Notes under the pieces: model-generated | The model's input: the letters and a program-made list of their open reading frames with translations, nothing else | What the model was told of the DNA's origin: nothing | Databases searched by the model: none | Shown here: piece after piece, positions 21,121 through 30,990 of the stretch | How the letters are laid out: each line of letters begins with the position of its first letter | Position numbering within the stretch: position 1 is the stretch's first letter | Source of the DNA: Cyathus striatus | Lineage: Eukaryota; Basidiomycota; Agaricomycetes; Agaricales; Nidulariaceae | Assembly (NCBI GenBank): GCA_025738555.1 | Contig: JAOVFP010000005.1 | Coordinates: 6,076,001 to 6,140,000, forward strand | DNA: 64,000 bases | Direction of reading: 5' to 3' | Translations under genes and position numbers: made by a program

Positions 21121-21699
21121 GTGTCCATTGCGTCTTCGGTGTGATCTTCTGGTGCGGTTGGGGTGTGTGAGAGGGTATCCGCATACTGCCCCGAGAACAT
21201 CGCCTGTTAGTCGGAGCATGTATGTTGTGCGTAGGCTTGTACTGGGATCGACAGGGGGAATTTGGAGGATGAAGGAGAGGTGTCGGGCGGCTGACAGGTA
21301 GGCATGTAGTGTTTTAACTGAGGACGTTGGTTGTGATCTATCATATTATCACCGTACAGAATTGATAATTCCTGTACATAGATTCTCTTCAGTCCCGTAA
21401 GAGAAAGAGATAACAAGCAGACATACATACGTCATAATATCAAGAAATACCAGACAAAAGCGAGAATCAATACGACAATATAAAAATATACGTGAAAGCC
21501 ATGAAACATTTTATCCACTCGAAAGGAGTACAAACCGCTTCTTATATCCCCTCGTCAGTTCCAGGAACTTTTCGTCTAGGTACGTTGTAAGCCGACGTTC
21601 CTGCGCCGAGGTGAGGGGTCGTGTTCGGAGGGGTTTCTTTGGTGCGAAGCCATTGGTTTCTATAGGAGGTTCAAGAGGACGAGGTATCTCTGCAGCCAT
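21121..21699 (-). pseudogene. Unknown conserved gene, copy 2, lacking its 3' half
   Basis: The ATG at 21699-21697 and exon 1 (ERRLTTYLDEKFLELTRGYK), the long intron and the LQIPPVDPSTSLRTTYMLRL part match copies 1 and 3. The sequence stops matching at about 21121, just after MDTS, so the LDDLDQAW half is absent. The join falls next to the hairpin element at 20987-21071. It is a duplication fragment and is expected to be inactive. Confidence 0.7.
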
Positions 21700-22499
21700 T
21701 GTAAGTTTGCAGATAGAATCGTCGTCGTCGTCGTTGTCAGTGTGGAGAAGCAGATCCTTAAGTGAACTTTGTACATATTTCGCAGCTCCTTCTATTCACA
21801 CGTGATCTCACATATAAAAACCCGACCCACTTTTCCACCTTTCTTTACCGTCGATGCAGCAGTCGTGACGGTGTTGCACTCTGTGGTTGTCTTCCACGAC
21901 CTTCGGAGTAACGGAGCGATGGGAGAGCGAACTCGTATCTATTCCGGTCTCGACTTGGATGGGTATTGCGTGTCTTGGAAGAGGGAGTCTTTGGATTCTT
22001 TGGTTGTGCGGAATTTTTTTTACTGACAGCCATTCTCTGAAGGGATATACAATTATGTGTTTTTATGAATGTATATTGTTTCGCGCTTTTTCTCGTTGAA
22101 GGAACAAGATATTGAGGTCCTATGGAACCGGAAAATCAGTTCATCAGTACTAGCCAGGTCGTTGTTGCGGTCGCCATTTGAACAAAAGAAGCAGAGAAGT
22201 GTAATATCTACAGGTCCGATATCGTGAAGACGAAGATCAGAACACGTTAATATGGCGTCGTTCTGGGTTTGAATCTAGGCAGTGATATTAGAGGACATCA
22301 CCCATTGGAGGAAAGGATTTGCGTGGTCACAAGCAATATCAAAAACAGCGATCTGTGTTGCAGAGAATGATCAGGTACAACGATATGACAGAAATACACT
22401 TCAAGGATGATAAGTAGCGATATATTGAGTTCCAATCGTTCAAGGGTATAATATAAGTTGGGTATCTTCCACAGCCTTCCCCGGTCCGTTAGTGAATCA
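21700..22499. other. Upstream and spacer sequence, duplicated
   Basis: Collinear with 18811-19725 and 44706-45780. It includes CATATAAAAACCC (about 21811), the T-run before ACTGACAGCCAT near 22020, and the RING-associated spacer from about 22150. Compared with 19259-19330 a stretch of roughly 80 bases is missing after GGAAAATCAGT. No gene is supported. Confidence 0.5.
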
Positions 22500-23244
22500 A
22501 TCAGCGCACCAGGAATATCAACAGCTCACCATAACACCAACTCACACTACGAGACCTTTCTTCTCTTTGACGGCCTGACCGTTTTGTTCTCCACGTCTTG
22601 TAGCGACCTCCTCGAAGTAGTATTTTCCTACTTGCCCGGTAACATGAGAAAAGCCAATAAACGAACCGACAGCGGAGGCTCTATCTGCAACGACTCGTCC
22701 GGGTCCTGCTGAGAAGGCTTTGAATGAGCCGACTTCCTGACAAGCATTTTGTTCTTAAGGCGAAGGAGTCGTATCTATGAAGTGTTAGCATTGTCACTTA
22801 GCACACGAAAGCCACAGGATTACGGACCTGCTTGTCGTACTCAGCATTCTCTTTCTTCAGCTGCTACAGCTCCAGCCCTTCATACTTCTGCTTGTGCTGC
22901 CGATGCGTATTACCCTCCCTCATCCACCGTGCTATTGCTTCATCGCGTTCCCTCTCCTTTCGCTTCCGGCTTTCTCGTTCTTTCGCCGCTAATTGCTTTT
23001 ACTTGTCGACTTCTCATCGAAGATGCACAATCTCATCGACTTTTGCGGCTTGATTCTCTTTCGTTCGAACGTCTTCCTCTCATAGTGTAGAGCTTTCTTT
23101 CTTCAATTCGTCGCGGTCATTCAAGACGGGGGCGAGGCGTTCTTCCAGGTTTTTGCAGACTCGGGTAATCCTTCCTGCCCATCAACATGTTTAGAACGAA
23201 AGCGTAAAGAGAGACTATGAACGTACTCATCACCACTCCAGTGT
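22500..23244 (-). pseudogene. RING/coiled-coil gene fragment (copy D)
   Basis: The C-terminal tail and coiled-coil region are present on the minus strand and the RING half is absent. The break is at the same base as in copies B and E (after CTCCAGTGT). Frames are interrupted several times. Confidence 0.65.
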
Positions 23245-23507
23245 ATGAGTGAGGAGAGAGAAAGTACCACCTCTTAAGAGTTTATATCTATGGTACCCCG
23301 CCGATCCTTTGAATTGTGTGGCGTGTGTACTGAATTGTGGTGGGGTCTCTTCGACAACGAGGGTATAATCGACCAATAGGACTAAGTGGATCATTATTGG
23401 TCCACTGGTTACACTGTTAGTGAGGAGCAACGTCCTATTGTCCGCTCTTACAATCACGCACCGATCACTATCTGGTACCCTTGACTTGGAATACTGCAAG
23501 CACACGC
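23245..23507. repeat. Spacer repeat, unit 2 of 3, truncated
   Basis: This equals the first 263 bases of 11526-12003 and stops after AAGCACACGC, where unrelated sequence begins. It is the last recognisable piece of the left array before the transposon nest. Confidence 0.7.
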
Positions 23508-23667
23508 ACTTGTGTCCAGTTCAGCAGCAGTTCGAGTTCGAACCGAAGTTCGGAACTGAACATCGACATCACTAGTTACGATTGGTACGGCTACTCAAAG
23601 CTGCTCAAGTCTATTTATGCGCTTCCCTGGTTCATATTGTAATTGCCTTAGGCACGGCTTAAGTATA
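23508..23667. other. Unique sequence between the array and the transposon nest
   Basis: About 160 bases not seen elsewhere in the window, starting ACTTGTGTCCAGTTCAGC and containing short inverted stretches around GTTCGAAC and AGTTCGGAACT. No gene is seen. Confidence 0.4.
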
Positions 23668-24016
23668 CTATCGTCAATCAGGACTTAGTGTTCATCAGGA
23701 CTTAGTGTTGGGCATTTTTGACTGCCTTCCCGACTTTTATTTCTCTCGAAACTTCACATATAACTACTGTAGCCGACCATGAAAGTGGCCATTTCAACTT
23801 GTGCAACTGTGTGCACCTTTTCAGGTTGCCCTATGCCTGAAATTATTTTGCAGACCTGTGTGCATATTATTCATTTATATATTCTGAGAGTTTCAGATTT
23901 TTAGGTGAAGTATCCAGCTCAGAATGAATTTATTTGTTACAAGGACTCCAAATTACGGTTTACAGGGAAACCTGCCACGCCTAAGAAATTGAATGTCCCT
24001 TGATCGCACTATAAGC

Positions 24017-24298
24017 TATTGTACTTACACCTGAAATAAAGTGTAGACGAGGTGCGCGAGTAACCAATAACTTAGGTTCACACAGATTTGGAGTGGGGAA
24101 AATATGGGGAGTTAATTCACTAACTATATCTACACATTTTCTTTCGTATTTTATAGACATAAATGTATCTAGAATATTCTACAGTAGTCTACAATGTATG
24201 TTCTACAGTGTTCTCGCATAATGGTGTTCTCGGGCATCTCGAAGATGTGAGAACACACTTGATTGATCTGGGTACTTCAAGATTGTACCATCTCAACA
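24017..24298 (-). repeat. 3' LTR of the Copia element
   Basis: Read on the element's strand it starts TGTTGAGATGG and ends GTAAGTACAATA. I see no difference from the LTR at 28799-29080 over 282 bases. The purine tract TTGAGGGGGAG (24299-24309 on the complement) lies directly inside it, as expected for a polypurine tract. The target duplication TAAGC is at 24012-24016. Confidence 0.9.
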
Positions 24299-24305
24299 CT
24301 CCCCC

Positions 24306-26272
24306 TCAAGCTGGAAGTAGTCCCAAAGCATTAGTAAACTTCTCGTGCTTCGGTCTAGCTAAAGCTTTAGTAAATATGTCCGCTACCATTTCGTCAGTAG
24401 GACAGTAAATAATTCCTACAATATCATTCTCCACTTTCTCTCTAACAAAATGATTCTGTACATCAAAGTGTTTAGATCTTGCGTGAAATTGAGGGTCTTG
24501 TGTAAGTGCGATAGCGGATTGATTATCGCAATACAGGTTTGTCGGCTCAAGTTGTTCTTGATATAAGGTCTTGAACAAATTTCGGAGCCAAATGATTTGT
24601 CGAGTAGCATGTGCAACGGCACAGTACTCCGCTTCGGTTGAAGAAAGTGCGACTGTGGTCTGTTTCTTCGAGCTCCAAGCGATTGCGCCGCCTCCTAGCA
24701 TAACAGCGTAGCCTGATACTGATTTTCGGTCGTCAATATCAGAGGCATAGTCGGCATCGGAATACACAATAAATGAAATATTTTGTTCCGTGTTCGGATC
24801 AGCGCGATATGTGATTTGATGGTCACGTGTTCCTGCGAGATAACGCAAAACGCGCTTCAATGTGGCCCAATGTGTCGGTTCCGGGTTGGCATTGAATTTG
24901 CTCAACTTCGTTACCGCAAATGCGATATCCGGCCTTGTGTTCACCGCTGCGTACATCAAGCTTCCAACGGCCTCAGCGTATCCGTGCACAAGTCTATTGT
25001 TGGTCTGGCTAGTTGGATTTGGGTCATTAGAGTCTGTTGTGGGTTTTTGGTGAGTTTCAGACTCTTTTGACAATATTACATTTGGATCTAATGGTGTTGC
25101 GACAGGATTAGCATTATGCATGCCATATTTTTGTAGGACCTTGTCTATGTACTTCCGTTGTCCAATGGAAACTGTTCGGTTCACTCTGTCGCGTGTAATC
25201 TCAAGACCTAATAGGAGTTTGGGCTCTCCCAACTCTTTGATCTCGAAGGCATCTCTCAGGTGAGCTGTAACCACATTTGCATCGCTGATTTCGTCTGCTA
25301 GTAGGATTATATCATCAACCCATACTGCTAGCATCGTCAGCTTCCCTTCGCTTATACGCGTATACACGCAGTGGTCCGCTTCGAACGTTGAAATCCAATT
25401 TCTGTAAGTGTCTTATTTAATTTCTTGTTCCATTCGCGTCCTGACTGTTTTAGACCGTATAGTGTCTTTAATAGTCGACATACATGTCCTGATTCGTCGT
25501 TAAAACCGTCTGGCTGGTCCATGTATATTTCCTCTTTCAAATCTCCGTTAAGGTAAGCTCCTTTCACATCTAATTGATGGATTTCCATGTCTCTAATCGC
25601 TCCAATAGCTAATAGTGACCTCAGGGAGTCTAAACGAACTACAGGAGCAAAGGTCTCTGTATAGTCCATGCCTGGGATTTGTGAATATCCCTTTGCTACG
25701 AGCCTAGCCTTGTAATGTGAGTCATCTTTCTTTGTGAATACCCATCTACATCCTACAGCCCTTCTATCTGTTGGTAAGTCTTCTAGTTTCCAGGTCCCTT
25801 TCTGCATTAACATTTCGTATTCTGAGTTTATAGCTTGTTCCCATTCAGCTGATTCATGTGAAGACATTGCTTCTTTGATAGTACGAGGTAAGTCGTTGAT
25901 TTTCTCAGTTAAAAGATAAGAAAAATCGATTTCATTTAGATAATTTGACTGTTCTTCCTCATTTAAAGTGAAATTGTTGGTACGTGGTGCAGCTGGTAAT
26001 CGTGAATTTGGGTTATCAAGTTTTCTATAGTTGTGTTGGGTAGTTTCACGTTCAGAACGTCGCAGTGGGATAGGATTTAGTCCCTGTGGGTGGTAATTGA
26101 CTCCTGGGCTTGTTTCAATAGGTACTGACTTCGTTTTCACAGGTGTTGTTGGTGTATTTGTTGTCTGGCTCTCTGGCTTCGTATCTGGCTTCTCAGCAAT
26201 TGCCTCGGGCTTCGCTTCAAGTTTACTATGTTCGAATTTCGTCTCAAGTGGCTTATTTTCCGATTTTTGCAT
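24306..26272 (-). pseudogene. Copia Pol: reverse transcriptase and RNase H (two frames)
   Basis: The frame 26272-25352 carries the end of the integrase linker and the N-terminal half of the reverse transcriptase (WVFTKKDDSHYKARLVAKGY, VVRLDSLRSLLAIGA, HQLDVKGAYLNGDL). The frame 25367-24306 continues with the catalytic AVWVDDIILLADE and RNase H (LSSTEAEYCAV, LYCDNQSAIAL, SKHFDVQNHFVRE). The two halves are one base out of register near 25375-25385, where one base is missing in the codons before ADHCVYTR. A second one-base shift near 26275 separates this part from the integrase frame. Confidence 0.92.
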
Positions 26273-27894
26273 TCCAGAAGACTGGGGATCGATGTCTCCC
26301 CTGTGCTCCCCTCGATCTTCAGTCTGGGGGCGCTGGATTGTTCAACGGCGTCATTTTCGGCCTCTGCTTCGGAAAATACGAAATTTCGAGATACTTTTAT
26401 CCGTTTCGTCATTGAATCATAAAAGCGAACTGCCCCAGGTCCATCTTCGAATCCAACAAAGGTATGCTTCGTTGATTTTGGTGCTAATTTAGATTGCTTA
26501 ACTCCTTGATGCAGTATCCATACATCACTTCCAAACTCTCGGAAATGTGATACATCCGGCTTCTTTCCATTCCAGGCCTCCTCTGGTGTCTTCCCCTCGA
26601 GTGCCCGTGTTGGTGCTCGGTTTCTAAGGTATGCTGCGTGGCGTACGGCTTCGGCCCATAAGGATGTTGGTAAGTCCTTCTCTATAATCATGGCTCGCGC
26701 TAATTCAATTAGTGTTCGATTAAATCGCTCAGCGACACCATTTTGCGATGGGGAATAAGGTGCAGTGGTCTGTAGCTCGATTCCTTTCGTGCTCAACCAT
26801 TGTTTTACCTTTTTATTGATATATTCACCACCGTTATCGACTCGGAGGACCTTAGGACAACGATCAAATTTGTTCTCGACATAAGTGAGATACTCTTTTA
26901 ATTTTTCAACGGCATCTGACTTTTTCTTCATAAATAGAACTGTGCATTGTCGAGTCGCATCATCTGTAAAAGAAATGTAATAAATTGATCCTCCAACCGA
27001 TTGGGCTCGTGCTGGACCCCATACATCACTGTGGGTAAGCTCTCCTCGTGTCTCTGCTCGATTTTCGGCTTCCTTAGGATAATTCTGACGAGTTTGCTTC
27101 GCCTGGACACAGGATTCACACTGTATAAATGGAGGACTGTCCGGATCGACTGTGAGTCCTTCTACTAGTCCATTCTTGATGAGTTTCTCAAGTCCTGATA
27201 TTCCTAGGTGTCCATATTTCTTGTGGAGCGAGTTCCATGTGTCTGGAGATGATCTTGCAATGTTTGCATGCTCTCCGGCTTCGGTATGGACTCTAGCTTT
27301 CGCATTTAAAGCATACAACTGATCAGTTATGTTTCCAGTGGCCAAAATGCGATTTGAATAGTCTACAAGCCTGACTTTATCCCTTCCGAAAATCGCTTCA
27401 TACCCAGCTTTATCAAGTTTGCTAATGGATAGAAGATTATTAATAGCATTTGGGGCATATAGGACATTCTGTAAATTGTGAGTAATGATTTTTCCATTGA
27501 CATTACAGTCCAGCTGAATTGTTCCTCGTCCTAGAGCCTTAATAGAGTGATTTCCAACACCATTAATCGATTTCGAAGCTAATGGCTCAAATTTTACGAA
27601 GGTATTTCTATCATTAGAGATATGCGAAGTGGTTCCTGAATCAGCTAACCATGTATCCCTAGTTATTGCATTCGAAAATTGGCCGTCATTGTAGTGGTAA
27701 GTCCTATTCAAAATATCTGTATTCTCACTGCTAATTTCGTTGCAATGGTACGCAGTGTCCTTAAGCTCAGAATTTGCTGCCGTTGAGTCTGCTTGGTTCG
27801 CGCAGTCATTACCGCTGCTCTTCTTCTTCTTCCGGCGCGGTCCCTGGCCTTCTTTCCCGCCACCTTTCGACCAGCACTCATCCCGAGTGTGTCC
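26137..27894 (-). pseudogene. Copia Pol: protease and integrase
   Basis: After the TGA in the zinc knuckle the same frame continues without a further stop. The aspartic protease motif is LADSGTTSHIS. The integrase zinc-binding motif has HKKYGH and CESCVQAK. The catalytic core has HSDVWGP, VDNGGEY and QNGVAERFNRTL, and RAPTRALEGKTPEEAW follows. The frame runs off at 26137 after a one-base shift at about 26275. Numbering begins after the stop codon that separates it from the Gag frame. Confidence 0.92.
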
Positions 27895-28704
27895 TCACTT
27901 GTGGCAATTGTAGCATTTAATATTCGACTTCTCACGCGGCTTCGATCTTGTTTGAGCCTGCATTGCACTATCATTTGCATTATGGGCGAGTTTATCCTTC
28001 CGGCGGCGGTCTTCCTCAAGAATAAGAGAAATGAGCTCAAATGAAGTGATAGACCAAATAGTTTCCTTTGTGGTATTGTCCTTCATTGATTTTTCGTCAG
28101 ACTTATCTTTACTCACTGAAGTATTAGCCCCTAGATATGCGGTTGTGAACTGGTCCCAAGTTTCAGGAAGAGAAGAGATGAGAATTGTTGTAAATTCATC
28201 ATCATCTATCAAACTATTTAGTAAGTGCAATTCTTCCTGTATCTTTCTCAGTTCTGTGATGTGCATGCTGATATCTGTCGTTTCTTCGGCTATAGTGCGA
28301 TACAGACGCCTACGTGCCGAGATGATACCCATCTTACCTCGCGGCTCCTTCACTGTCCTCAACTGTGCCCACATCTGTGCGGCGGTCTTGGCTCCTGCGA
28401 TATGAATAATCTGCGAGTCGCTCAAGGTTAACTCGATTTGAGTTTGTGCTCGCGCATCGTTGTCTTCCCAAGTAGTTAATTTATCTTGAAAGGCCTTCTT
28501 GCTATCTGTGGTACTCGATGTTGCCTCCATCCCTTCCTTCACGGAGTCCATGGTGGGCTTCTTCTCGGTTCCTTCGGCATATTTCCAGAGTTTGCGGTCA
28601 CGTAGTACGCTCGTAATTCGGCGCTTCCAGGCTAACCAGTTATCTTCACGGAGTAGCTCGATGCGATATAGGCTTGATGGTGTTTCACTAGTTGATGAAG
28701 TCAT
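27895..28704 (-). pseudogene. Copia Gag with a TGA inside the zinc knuckle
   Basis: 269 residues from MTSSTSETPSS. The Gag fold typical of Copia is visible (LREDNWLAWKRRITSVLRD, then a Trp-x3-L pattern). The CCHC knuckle would read CYNCHK, stop, GHTRDEC, which is the exact C-x2-C-x4-H-x4-C spacing with a TGA as the third of the four residues between the second Cys and the His. Most Copia elements make Gag-Pol as one frame, so the TGA either truncates the polyprotein or would have to be read through. No known readthrough context is apparent (TGA followed by GG). Confidence 0.9.
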
Positions 28705-28798
28705 CTTGACTTAAAGTGTGGTGATATAGGAGGTACGTGATATAATGTGTATATTGAACTCTTGTTTACGGTTACTTTAGGGTGCGGGGCCCATAACC

Positions 28799-29080
28799 TA
28801 TTGTACTTACACCTGAAATAAAGTGTAGACGAGGTGCGCGAGTAACCAATAACTTAGGTTCACACAGATTTGGAGTGGGGAAAATATGGGGAGTTAATTC
28901 ACTAACTATATCTACACATTTTCTTTCGTATTTTATAGACATAAATGTATCTAGAATATTCTACAGTAGTCTACAATGTATGTTCTACAGTGTTCTCGCA
29001 TAATGGTGTTCTCGGGCATCTCGAAGATGTGAGAACACACTTGATTGATCTGGGTACTTCAAGATTGTACCATCTCAACA
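28799..29080 (-). repeat. 5' LTR of the Copia element
   Basis: Identical by eye to 24017-24298. Inside it, on the element's strand, comes GGTTATGGGCCCCGCACC, the place where a primer-binding site should be. I cannot match it to a particular tRNA. The outer target duplication TAAGC is at 29081-29085. Confidence 0.9.
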
Positions 29081-30145
29081 TAAGCTACATTAAGCTAAGA
29101 CTTCTTGGGCTGCTGACAAAGCAAGCTCGGCTGCATGTGCTTTACCTGGACTGATCTGCTGAGTTCTCGTCCTACTAATAGGACAATATCTCAATGACAG
29201 GGAGCTTTCTACACATAGAATTGCGAGGATATATTGTTCAGAACCTATTAAATACTTTTCTGACTTCTGCAAAGCCCAATATTTGCCCGATACTGCAAGC
29301 AACTGACTGCATCTGACACTACTAAATTTAGCATAAAAACAGAGATGCTCTTCTCATGCACCAAATAAAATAGTATAAAATAAGCGGAGTACATGATCCT
29401 AAAGATATAACCATTTATTGTAGCCTCCAAAAAAATCTAAGTAAAAGGAGCTTTCTATGGCCTTCGAGCTTCATACAGATACAGGCCTGTGCAGGTGAGT
29501 AGATAACATATATGTATCAATTGCACACCAGATCTACATATATTGGGACCATATCAGTTATTTCTACCACCCAGGATATCAATATAGCTTATTTATATAC
29601 CTAACTGTATTTTTATTTCAGCCTATCGTGGTGTTATAATGAAGGAGTAGCAGGATGATTCTTGAGACAGCGTGTGAACCTATAACAAATTGAGGCCGCA
29701 TCGACATTTTTATCACCTCTAGTTACCACATCTTTACACGCTGAACCCGTTTAGAGTCAAAACTTTGTATATATGTAGCTACAGTATATTACTATACATA
29801 TCACAAAAAAACCGAGCTTAATTTGGTGCTGTGGTCGCTCAAATCACTCAATGGCCACTTACTATAGGTGGCCACTTTCAGGGTCGGCTACAGTATTCCT
29901 TACTTCAATAAACACGAATATCACTTTTTTTTGTCAGTGTGAGTTCATTTACTATGTGTATGTTTTTGGAAGTCGTCACGCTGGCCGTATTACGGCTGAG
30001 CGGAATTTCAATGACATGATCATTTTTTGATGGCGTCAAACATCACGTAACCTCGTTTAAAGTCGATGACACGACAGTGAGGAGCGCGTCGCGACTCGTG
30101 TAAGACACTGAGCGCTTAGGCAGGCTCTCAAGCCTCTGGGAAATT

Positions 30146-30358
30146 ATGGCTAGTGGCAGTTCACGAAGCCAAAGTCGTGCATTTCATGACCCAGATTATG
30201 AGAAAAATATCCAAGCTGCGATTGCTGCAAAAAGGGATGGAACATATGAATTCTGGACAGAGGCTGCAACTTCATATCGAACTGGTCTCAATCATCCTTG
30301 GCATTCTCAGGAACCCTCAACATCGACATTCCAAGTTTCTTACAACAACCATCATTAG
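30146..30358 (+). CDS. Psq-type helix-turn-helix fragment, likely from a pogo-like transposase
   Basis: A 70-codon frame starting at an ATG (MASGSSRSQ). Residues about 15-45 (DYEKNIQAAIAAKRDGTYE followed by AATSYRT) fit the start of a pipsqueak-type DNA-binding domain, which in fungi is the N-terminal domain of pogo/Fot1 transposases. The usual VP-x3-L-x2-R recognition segment and the whole DDE catalytic part are missing; after SYRT the frame reads unrelated residues. It lies inside the outer TA-flanked element, so it may be the remains of that element's own transposase. Decay is likely. Confidence 0.5.
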   Translation: MASGSSRSQSRAFHDPDYEKNIQAAIAAKRDGTYEFWTEAATSYRTGLNHPWHSQEPSTSTFQVSYNNHH

Positions 30359-30990
30359 ATATACCCCGATGCATTTGCTACACCACGTGGTCCAGCTCTG
30401 GGAGCTAGTACTTCAAAATCTAACAGTATGTTATCCAATTATGGACCTGACTCTGATATATCTCATTATTATAGATCTATATAATTTCCTGGCCTCAGTA
30501 ATGTGCATATCATGTCACAGTGTGTATATTTTGACAGTAAAATCTTTCTTTTCGTTCTAATACAAATGTACATATTGCTCGTACTTGTATTATAGGCTGT
30601 ATATATGGTAATTAATATATTCTAGGTATATAGCGGTATATAATTGTTCAATCTTTCGTCCGAAGTTGCATCTCAGACTCCAATCACCGACTTGCTGACA
30701 GTTGCTTTGTGTACGCTTGTGACATGCAGTGTTCGGTTAGAACTTGAAGTACCATCAAAGCTATCAAGTATCAACGGAGTTCGAATACGAGGCAATGTCA
30801 CAGCTGTGACAACACTAAGTACTTAAGTCCTGATTGACGATAGTAAGGGCAGAGGCGTCTAATACGTCGTTTAAATTGGCTACTTCGACGACGATCATCA
30901 ACCAATCAACGTTTCTGCTTGGTTCCTACGACTCCGTCATTAACACCAGGCCATAATCACCGCAGACATTTAGCCACTACTGGCACTGGT

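Larger units (their letters stand above)
24017..29080 (-). mobile_element. Copia (Ty1-type) LTR retrotransposon, recent but disabled
   Basis: A complete element of 5.06 kb on the minus strand with two apparently identical 282-bp LTRs and the target duplication TAAGC (24012-24016 and 29081-29085). Domain order is Gag, protease, integrase, reverse transcriptase, RNase H, which is diagnostic of Copia. The body has one in-frame TGA and two single-base frameshifts. Identical LTRs indicate a young insertion, so the lesions arose recently, were already in the copied template, or are sequencing errors. Confidence 0.95.
23767..29893. mobile_element. Middle TA-flanked inverted-repeat element containing the Copia insertion
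   Basis: The left end reads CTGTAGCCGACCATGAAAGT after TA (23765-23766). The right end reads TTTCAGGGTCGGCTACAG before TA (29894-29895). Without the Copia element the body is about 1.06 kb. Its right arm has tandem GTGGCCACTT-type subterminal motifs near 29850-29880. It encodes no recognisable transposase. The left arm includes a short open stretch ending FTGKPATPKKLNVP (about 23901-24003). Confidence 0.7.
23668..30843. mobile_element. Outer TA-flanked inverted-repeat element of a three-level nest
   Basis: The left end reads CTATCGTCAATCAGGACTTA after TA (23666-23667). The right end is its complement, TAAGTCCTGATTGACGATAG, before TA (30844-30845). The left arm repeats ATCAGGACTTAGTGTT twice as a subterminal repeat. 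Between the ends lie a second inverted-repeat element, a Copia element, and a frame with a Psq-type helix-turn-helix (30146). An orphan left end of the same type, CTATCGTCAATCAGAAGC, is at 47822. The pairing of ends is by sequence only. Confidence 0.7.

Noticed and set aside
26097..26492. Plus-strand frames opposite the Copia element (also 24783-25070, 28031-28405)
   Set aside because: The minus strand carries clear integrase, reverse transcriptase and Gag motifs.
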